From Pseudomonadota bacterium (GTDB lineage: Bacteria; Myxococcota; Bradymonadia; UBA4248), in NCBI GenBank assembly GCA_017629415.1, contig JAGBXG010000219.1, positions 1-9,774 on the forward strand: a stretch of DNA of 9,774 nucleotides. Direction: 5' to 3'. The translations under genes and the position numbers were made by a program. This document shows, in pieces, positions 1-4,161 of this stretch (the stretch's first letter is position 1; every line of letters begins with the position of its first letter). The notes below the pieces were generated by a model that was not told the origin of the DNA, did not search any database, and saw only the letters and a program-made list of their open reading frames with translations.

Positions 1-869
1 AGTTCGGCAAGAGCTTTGGCATTGCGGTCATAGTCGATGATGAATTCACCTTTTTCGACATCGTAACGTCTGGCGATGACGCAGCCGACGGAGGCCGAAG
101 CGATGCCGAGTGCCCGGCAGATGGAATGGACGGTGTAATCTTCCATTTCTGCGAAGATGATGCCGCGTTCGACGAAGCTCCAAAGTTTATCTTGTGCGCG
201 TTTTTCGCGTTCGTCTTCGATGTGTTTGGCGATGCGGCCTTCGGCGGGGACATGGCGGCCTTGCCCGAGCCAGAAGTAATTGGTGGAGACACCGGAACCG
301 AGTGCAATGGGGATATCGAGTTTTCTGGCGTTATCGACGATGAGCTGATTGAGGTTTGCATCTGGCAAAGCGACATCGAATTCGTCGTTATATGAAGCTG
401 TGGAAACGCCGACGGTGCCATAGGGAACATCACCGAGCGTACCGCGGGTACCGCTTCTGCCGACGCATCGGATTTGGACTTTGGATTCATCGAGTCCGAG
501 GTATGCGTTGGACCAATGGACGAGTGCGCGCATTTCTTTGATGACGATTTCGGCGCCGGAGCCGCCGATACCGTGGCTGACAATGGCCATGGTTTCGCCG
601 GTTTCGAGGCCGAGATCGACGATTTCGATGCAATATTCACGGTCACAGATTTCGTAGTGATCGACGATATTGAAATAGGTTCCCAAGCGTTTGAGACCGA
701 ATTTTTCTTCGGCTAATTTTGCGAGACGACGCGGACGCATCAAGCTGCCAACCAAGAGGAGGTAGCGGACGTTCGCGAGGAGTTCGGCATGGTGTTTTGC
801 ATCTTCGAAAGCTGTCGGAAGGGGGATGTGAACGATATATTCCGACCAGAAATCAGTGCCTCGTGTCAT
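1..869 (-). CDS. udp: Uridine phosphorylase-like nucleoside phosphorylase (3' end outside window)
   Basis: Probable nucleoside phosphorylase of the PNP/UDP family, splitting a nucleoside (most likely uridine) with phosphate into base and ribose-1-phosphate in the cytoplasm. Reading back from ATG at 867-869 gives 289 codons with no stop before the window edge. Family marks: GSLMR at 41-45 (phosphate-loop region, Arg45), SHGIGGSGAEI at 98-108, R134 followed by GRSG at 137-140, TNYFWLGQGR at 196-205 and EME at 241-243 (ribose-binding motif). Gln203 and Arg205 match the uracil-contacting Gln/Arg pair of uridine phosphorylases. Residues 37-60 and 200-270 resemble the longer animal-type UPP proteins more than the 253-residue E. 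coli Udp. Oddity: the usual G-T-[TS]-G is GRSG. Start supported by AAGGAG at 878-883, 8 bases upstream. Codons are strongly C-ending (about 21 of 23 Ile are ATC). The family is well supported; the exact substrate is inferred. Confidence 0.82.
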   Translation of the reverse strand, partial: MTRGTDFWSEYIVHIPLPTAFEDAKHHAELLANVRYLLLVGSLMRPRRLAKLAEEKFGLKRLGTYFNIVDHYEICDREYCIEIVDLGLETGETMAIVSHGIGGSGAEIVIKEMRALVHWSNAYLGLDESKVQIRCVGRSGTRGTLGDVPYGTVGVSTASYNDEFDVALPDANLNQLIVDNARKLDIPIALGSGVSTNYFWLGQGRHVPAEGRIAKHIEDEREKRAQDKLWSFVERGIIFAEMEDYTVHSICRALGIASASVGCVIARRYDVEKGEFIIDYDRNAKALAE

Positions 870-889
870 TTTTCAGTCTCCTTGGGGAT

Positions 890-917
890 AAAAAAAAAAG
901 CGTGTACAAAGCCACGC
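890..917 (-). terminator. Hairpin followed by T10 in the leader of the phosphorylase gene (attenuator or terminator)
   Basis: On the minus strand a 5-bp stem GCGTG/CACGC (900-904 with 913-917) and an 8-base loop are followed at once by ten T (890-899). The ribosome binding site of the phosphorylase gene starts only 7 bases further on. The form is that of an intrinsic terminator with a short stem. It could end transcripts coming from manC, or act as a transcription attenuator for the phosphorylase gene. Shape and position are seen; the role is inferred. Confidence 0.5.
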
Positions 918-926
918 AACGGATAA

Positions 927-935
927 ATTTTAGCA
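927..935 (-). promoter_or_regulatory. Candidate extended -10 promoter for the phosphorylase gene
   Basis: The minus strand reads TGC then TAAAAT (TG-N plus a -10 hexamer with one mismatch to TATAAT), about 58 bases before the start codon. No convincing -35 is seen, which fits an extended -10 promoter. Initiation would fall near 919-920, at the foot of the hairpin at 900-917. Found by eye only. Confidence 0.35.
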
Positions 936-1051
936 CGATTAAGTGTGTGATGCACGTTTTTTGCAATTACACAGGATTGTATTCAGAGACAGGTGTTATT
1001 TGATGTACGAAATTTGCAGTGTGATTTTACCCCATTGTGGGTTTCAATTGG

Positions 1052-1073
1052 CTCAGCCCCAGCGGGGGCTGAG
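1052..1073 (-). terminator. GC-rich hairpin after manC, weak terminator candidate
   Basis: A perfect 9-bp inverted repeat CTCAGCCCC/GGGGCTGAG (1052-1060 with 1065-1073) with a 4-base loop, 15 bases past the manC stop codon. No T tract follows on either strand: the minus-strand continuation is CCAATTGAAAC. It may protect the mRNA 3' end or terminate only partly. The stem is certain, termination is not. Confidence 0.45.
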
Positions 1074-1088
1074 AGTAGAAAAAGAGCC

Positions 1089-2102
1089 CTAAAGTTTGTC
1101 AACGATTTTTCGGACGTCTTGTGCCCGGCTGTCATCGAGGACGAGAACGGCATCCTGAGTGGAGACGACAATGATATTTTTTAGGCCGAGCGTAGCGATG
1201 ATGCGTCCGTCATCGGCATAAGTAAAGGTGTGATGACAATCCACTGAGACGTGGTTGCCGCGAGCAGCGTTTTGGGCTTTATTGGGCGTGTAATATTTAC
1301 GAATGGAATCCCATGTGCCGAGGTCATCCCATGGGAATGATGCTCGCATGACGGCCGCGCGATCTGTGTGTTCCATAACGGCATAGTCGATGCTGATGGA
1401 CAGGAGTTTGGGGAATTCGGTTTCGAGAGTTTGAGGATGGGTTAGGATATTTTGGATGCCGGTGACGATTTGGGGTACATGGCGGTTAAGTTCTTCGTGC
1501 ATGGTTTCGGCATCGAAGATGAACATGCCGCTGTTCCATAGGAAGCAGCCTTTGGCCAGATATTCTTTGGCGGTTTGGATATCGGGTTTTTCTCGGAAAG
1601 CGGCGACTTTGCAGAGATTGTTGGCGATATTTTCGCCTTCTTCGATGTATCCGTATCCGGTTTCGGGGTGTGAAGGTTCGATGCCGAAGAGGACGATACG
1701 ATTTTGGGCTGCTTCGTAAGCTTGGGTAAGGGATTGAGCAAAGGCATTTTCGTCAGCGATGGCGTGATCTGAGGGGAAGACACCGATTCTGGCGTGATGA
1801 TCTTTTTGTCGGATGACTTCAGTTGCCCATGCGATGCATGCGGCGGTGTTGCGTCCGATGGGTTCCCAAAGGACTTGAGTCAGGGGAAAGCTGGGAAGTG
1901 CGTTTTGCAGGGAATCTTTATGTTTAGCAGAAGCTACGATGATAATGCGTTCGATGGGAATGACTTTTTGCAGTCGTTCAAGGCATGATTCTGCGGGTGT
2001 TTTTTCGCCGAGTAATCGTAAAAATTGTTTGGGATGTTCTGTGTTACTCAGTGGCCAGAATCGTGTGCCGTTGCCGCCTGCCATGATGACTGCCCAGTTC
2101 AT
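1089..2102 (-). CDS. manC: Mannose-1-phosphate guanylyltransferase
   Basis: Makes GDP-mannose from mannose-1-phosphate and GTP in the cytoplasm, feeding glycan, O-antigen or exopolysaccharide synthesis. The 337 residues carry the full nucleotidyltransferase signature: MAGGNGTRFWPLS at 7-19 with PKQF at 24-27 (GTP binding), EPIGRNTA at 80-87, PSDH at 110-113, ETGYGYIE at 147-154, FREKP at 169-173, WNSGMFIF at 189-196, SIDYAVME at 237-244 and WDDLGTW at 258-264. A C-terminal beta-rich part (about 283-325) follows. The length fits the single-domain form; the C-terminal phosphomannose isomerase domain of the roughly 470-residue bifunctional enzymes is absent. Start supported by AAGGAG at 2108-2113, 5 bases before ATG. 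No other sugar-nucleotide or glycosyltransferase gene is nearby, so its glycan cannot be told. A strong terminator lies just upstream, so it probably has its own promoter. Confidence 0.95.
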   Translation of the reverse strand: MNWAVIMAGGNGTRFWPLSNTEHPKQFLRLLGEKTPAESCLERLQKVIPIERIIIVASAKHKDSLQNALPSFPLTQVLWEPIGRNTAACIAWATEVIRQKDHHARIGVFPSDHAIADENAFAQSLTQAYEAAQNRIVLFGIEPSHPETGYGYIEEGENIANNLCKVAAFREKPDIQTAKEYLAKGCFLWNSGMFIFDAETMHEELNRHVPQIVTGIQNILTHPQTLETEFPKLLSISIDYAVMEHTDRAAVMRASFPWDDLGTWDSIRKYYTPNKAQNAARGNHVSVDCHHTFTYADDGRIIATLGLKNIIVVSTQDAVLVLDDSRAQDVRKIVDKL

Positions 2103-2122
2103 TTTTTCTCCTTATGCATGCG

Positions 2123-2151
2123 ATAAAAAAGGTTTTGAGGATTTGAGACAA
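2123..2151 (-). promoter_or_regulatory. Weak candidate promoter for manC
   Basis: Minus strand TTGTCT (2146-2151) and TTTTAT (2123-2128) are 17 bases apart, each matching 4 of 6 bases of the sigma-70 consensus. The -35 overlaps the T tract of the preceding terminator, and the leader would be only about a dozen bases. It is listed because the space between that terminator and manC leaves little room for another promoter. Confidence 0.25.
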
Positions 2152-2175
2152 AAAAAGCCGCAAAAAAGCGGCTTT
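2150..2175 (-). terminator. Intrinsic terminator after the Cys-rich lipoprotein gene
   Basis: Minus strand AAAGCCGC/GCGGCTTT stem (2168-2175 with 2154-2161), six-base loop and a run of seven T ending at 2150. This is a classic Rho-independent terminator separating the lipoprotein gene from manC. It is the last of three hairpins after the lipoprotein stop codon. Confidence 0.88.
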
Positions 2176-2196
2176 CAAATCATGAATAGGTTTGTG

Positions 2197-2229
2197 CTGT
2201 CAAGGGACAGACGATTCTGTCCCTGGCAG
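2197..2229. other. 33-base bulged hairpin between lipoprotein stop and terminator
   Basis: Inner 9-bp stem AGGGACAGA/TCTGTCCCT (2203-2211 with 2216-2224), 4-base loop CGAT, a single bulged A at 2202, and an outer 5-bp stem (2197-2201 with 2225-2229) with one T-G pair. No T tract follows. That pair would be G-U in plus-strand RNA but A-C in minus-strand RNA. Function unknown: RNA 3' protection, processing or a DNA-level element are all possible. Confidence 0.55.
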
Positions 2230-2236
2230 GTGTGTT

Positions 2237-2260
2237 AAAAATGCCTCATGTTGGGCATTT
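2237..2260 (-). terminator. Weak hairpin directly after the lipoprotein stop codon
   Basis: Minus strand AAATGCC/GGCATTT, 7-bp stem (2254-2260 with 2239-2245), 8-base loop, giving a run of five T of which three belong to the stem. It begins 6 bases past the stop codon. Possibly a weak first terminator ahead of the strong one at 2150-2175. Confidence 0.4.
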
Positions 2261-2266
2261 CATACA

Positions 2267-3265
2267 CTATTGGCAATCGAAGAAGTCTGTGGTGAAGCCA
2301 CAGCTTGTTTTATTGTAGTATTTGTCATCCGTGGAGACGTTTGCGTTTTCGGCGCAGTCGACTTTTTGATAGGTGTATCCTCCTTCGCTGGGTTCACACC
2401 AATGCAGTGTGGTGCCTTCGCAATAGCCGCGATCGGTGAAGGGTTCATTGTTTTCATTTTTGCATTCGTAGACGCAATCGAAACCGTAGTTTGCTTCTTC
2501 GACGAGCATGCAGGTTTGACCTTTATCACCGCATTTGAGTTCGATGGTTTTACCGAGTTTGGGGTCACTGTTTGTGCAGAACGTGAGAACGTTTTCAGCG
2601 CATGAACCATAGGGTTTGAGGTTATCGGCGCAACCGGTTTTAACATCTTCTTTTTTGAAGCAGCTGGCGTATGTAGAGCCACTTCTTTCATAAGTTTCAC
2701 AGACTCTGTCTTCAGGGCATGCATCTTCCTTCAACTGTCCGTTTTCGCATTTGACGGTATTGTTGTCGTTGCAGTAGGCGAATGATTTGGTGAGGTTGTT
2801 ATTATCATCACACGCATAGATTTCGCCGTTTTCACTGCAGACTGTTTCCTGAAGTGTTCCATTTTGGCATGTCATGGGTTTGCCGTTGTCGCAGAAAGCA
2901 CCGTTATTTGTGACAATTTCATCACCATTGCATGAATAGATATTGCCATCTGTGGTGCAAATCACATCTTTGACAATGCTGCTGTCGTTATTATCGACGA
3001 GTTTTCCGTCTTTGCATGTGCAATCCGGGACGAGTTTGTCATTGTTGTCGCAGATGAAAGTAGAGCCTTCGATTTCGATGCTGAGATGTGCTTGTATGGT
3101 GCCTCTGGTGTTGTCGTTTTCGAATACGCATTCGAGCCATTCACCGTTTGTGCAGCCTGTTTTTGTGCCATGATCGCAATACTGTGTTACTGGGCCATCG
3201 CCGCCGCAAGCTGTCATACCCAAAGCCAAACCGAGAGCAGAAAGTGTCCAAATTATTTTTTTCAT
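2267..3265 (-). CDS. Cysteine-rich repeat lipoprotein
   Basis: Function unknown. It has a short basic N-terminus (MKK), a hydrophobic stretch (residues 4-18) and a lipobox MTAC at 17-20, so it should be lipidated on Cys20 and anchored in the envelope, probably the outer membrane since Gly-Gly follows the Cys. The mature part is acidic, Asn/Asp/Gly-rich and holds 29 more cysteines (30 in 332 residues). C-x7-C recurs five times (30/38, 125/133, 165/173, 222/230, 282/290). Residues 102-141 and 142-181 are tandem 40-residue modules with the same Cys spacing. This pattern implies many disulfides and small stacked loops, as in secreted Cys-rich proteins of Myxococcota-like bacteria (recognised by style, not by a database hit). 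AAGGAG at 3273-3278, 7 bases before ATG, supports the start. The gene is monocistronic, flanked by terminators on both sides. Confidence 0.9.
   Translation of the reverse strand: MKKIIWTLSALGLALGMTACGGDGPVTQYCDHGTKTGCTNGEWLECVFENDNTRGTIQAHLSIEIEGSTFICDNNDKLVPDCTCKDGKLVDNNDSSIVKDVICTTDGNIYSCNGDEIVTNNGAFCDNGKPMTCQNGTLQETVCSENGEIYACDDNNNLTKSFAYCNDNNTVKCENGQLKEDACPEDRVCETYERSGSTYASCFKKEDVKTGCADNLKPYGSCAENVLTFCTNSDPKLGKTIELKCGDKGQTCMLVEEANYGFDCVYECKNENNEPFTDRGYCEGTTLHWCEPSEGGYTYQKVDCAENANVSTDDKYYNKTSCGFTTDFFDCQ
2723..2962 (-). repeat. Two tandem 40-residue Cys modules inside the lipoprotein
   Basis: Codons 102-141 and 142-181 encode copies with cysteines at 103, 112, 125, 133 and 143, 152, 165, 173: identical steps of 9, 13 and 8. 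Matching pieces include DGNIYSC and NGEIYAC, and CQNGTLQE and CENGQLKE. C183 again sits 40 residues after C143, as if a third copy starts and then diverges. The DNA copies differ well, so the duplication is not recent. Confidence 0.8.
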
Positions 3266-3479
3266 GGTGGTTCTCCTTTGAAATCTATTGGTTTTGTGGA
3301 GTGCCTTTATATGGCGTTTTCTAAATCATGCTTATTTTATGCCAATTTTGAGTTATGCCCAAAAAAGAGAGGCAAGATGTTCTTGGGGAGAGATGATTTT
3401 ATGGTAAAGAATTTGTCTTAATGCTTTTCTGATATGGGATTTTATATTTTATGTCACGTTGAATGGGTGAAAAGAAAAA
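3266..3479. other. AT-rich leader of the lipoprotein gene, no gene seen
   Basis: Together with the two hairpins at 3480-3548 this is the only gene-free stretch above 300 bases (3266-3573). It holds the lipoprotein ribosome binding site (3273-3278), one candidate promoter (3334-3362) and otherwise AT-rich DNA with no coding potential that I can support. About 70 bases lie between that -10 and the start codon, with no obvious riboswitch fold by eye. Confidence 0.6.
3334..3362 (-). promoter_or_regulatory. Candidate sigma-70-type promoter of the lipoprotein gene
   Basis: Minus strand TTGGGC (3357-3362), a 17-base spacer and TAAAAT (3334-3339, one mismatch to TATAAT). The -10 is good, the -35 matches only its first three bases. 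It is placed suitably after the upstream operon's terminator. Confidence 0.4.
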
Positions 3480-3512
3480 AGCCAGGCGTATTGCGTGAGC
3501 AATAGCCTGGCT
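3471..3512 (-). terminator. Intrinsic terminator of the tamB / AI-2E / exported-protein unit
   Basis: Minus strand hairpin of 14 pairs: outer 8 bp (3480-3487 with 3505-3512), one bulged base at 3488, inner 6 bp (3489-3494 with 3499-3504) and a 4-base loop. It is followed by TTTTTTCTTT. The strong stem and T-rich tail, 61 bases past the stop codon of the exported-protein gene, make it a convincing terminator. Confidence 0.85.
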
Positions 3513-3515
3513 GAT

Positions 3516-3548
3516 GGCTGGCGTATGGCGTTTTCGCCATAGCCGGCC
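3516..3548. other. Second bulged hairpin, similar to the neighbouring terminator stem
   Basis: Outer 7 bp (3516-3522 with 3542-3548), bulged G at 3523, inner 7 bp (3524-3530 with 3535-3541) and loop TTTT. It is 33 bases long, as is the stem-loop at 3480-3512, and similar to it in sequence, with paired changes that keep the stem. One pair (3519 with 3545) is T-G, hence A-C in minus-strand RNA. On the minus strand it is transcribed just before the terminator. Confidence 0.6.
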
Positions 3549-3573
3549 GATTTTCGGATGAAGGTTTAGTATT

Positions 3574-4137
3574 TTAGGGGTTTGTTTGGATATTTGTCAT
3601 GCTTTGGATGAAGGATTCAAAAACTTTTTGTCCTTCTTCGCGTTTTGCGTTGGCGAAGTATCCGACGACGATGTATGCGATATTATCGATTTTATGATTT
3701 TCAGAGTCTTCTTTATCTGTAACGAATGCGTAGGTGGTCACGGAGATGGGGACATCGGCTTCGCGTGTTTCGTAGATGATGTATTGTCCTTTTCGTGTTG
3801 AACCATCTTTTAATAGGTAGGTTCTTTCGTCTTTATCTTCTTGTGAGAAATTATTTTTGAGCTGTTCATGGAAAGCGTCAAAGAGTGCTTTGGCGTGTTT
3901 TGGACTTGTATTACGTCGCGCCATGACTTCGATGCGGTGTTCAGATTTGGGATCGACATAGACGGCGATGAGATTGTTTTTTGTTTCATCATTTTTGTCG
4001 TCCCAACCGTCGGGTGCGGTCAAGTTAATGTTAGGTTTAATGCTATCGGTATCTTGTGCGAAGGCTGCATTGGGAATTGTTAGGCAGCCGAGTGTGGTCA
4101 GAGCGGCCATTGCAAGTGAAGCGAGGTGTTTTTTCAT
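3574..4137 (-). CDS. Small Sec-exported periplasmic protein of unknown function
   Basis: I do not recognise the family with certainty. The 187 residues start with a good signal peptide: MKKH, a hydrophobic core, then AFA at 25-27 before Gln28, a typical signal peptidase I site. The mature part (about 160 residues) shows alternating strands and helices: LTAPDGW at 39-45, NLIAVYVDP at 55-63, HRIEVMARR at 67-75, a helix at 78-97, a strand series around 107-140 (GQYIIYETRE, ISVTTYAF), IDNIAYIVVGYF at 150-161 and a closing helix at 165-181. This order recalls the PsbP/MOG1/DcrB-like small alpha/beta fold, which is only a guess. It has no cysteine after the signal peptide. Start supported by AGGA at 4144-4147, 6 bases before ATG. 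It follows the AI-2E gene by 24 bases and is the last gene before a strong terminator, so it is probably co-expressed with it. Confidence 0.85.
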   Translation of the reverse strand: MKKHLASLAMAALTTLGCLTIPNAAFAQDTDSIKPNINLTAPDGWDDKNDETKNNLIAVYVDPKSEHRIEVMARRNTSPKHAKALFDAFHEQLKNNFSQEDKDERTYLLKDGSTRKGQYIIYETREADVPISVTTYAFVTDKEDSENHKIDNIAYIVVGYFANAKREEGQKVFESFIQSMTNIQTNP

Positions 4138-4161
4138 AATGTTTCCTGTGAGAAGTTTGAT

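Noticed and set aside
1089..2102. manC as part of a capsule or O-antigen cluster
   Set aside because: No glycosyltransferase, epimerase or polymerase gene is visible on either side, and terminators or hairpins flank it.
2192..2605. 137-codon plus-strand open frame overlapping the lipoprotein gene
   Set aside because: It begins inside the hairpin region and is the complement of Cys/Asp-rich codons; the minus-strand gene has a lipobox and a ribosome binding site.
3329..3345. Sigma-54-like site (TTGGCA and GCA with a 10-base GG-to-GC gap) before the lipoprotein gene
   Set aside because: The -24 half and the spacing fit, but the -12 half reads AAGCA instead of TTGCA, and the sequence overlaps a plausible sigma-70 -10. 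One near match in AT-rich DNA is not enough.
2154..3548. Hairpins as CRISPR repeats or an insertion-sequence family
   Set aside because: Only two of them are related in sequence, spacing is irregular, and there are no spacers, transposase or target-site duplications.
4084..4095. Possible lipobox (TLGC, residues 15-18) in the small exported protein
   Set aside because: Thr at the -3 position is unfavourable and a clean AFA-Q signal peptidase I site follows at residues 25-28.
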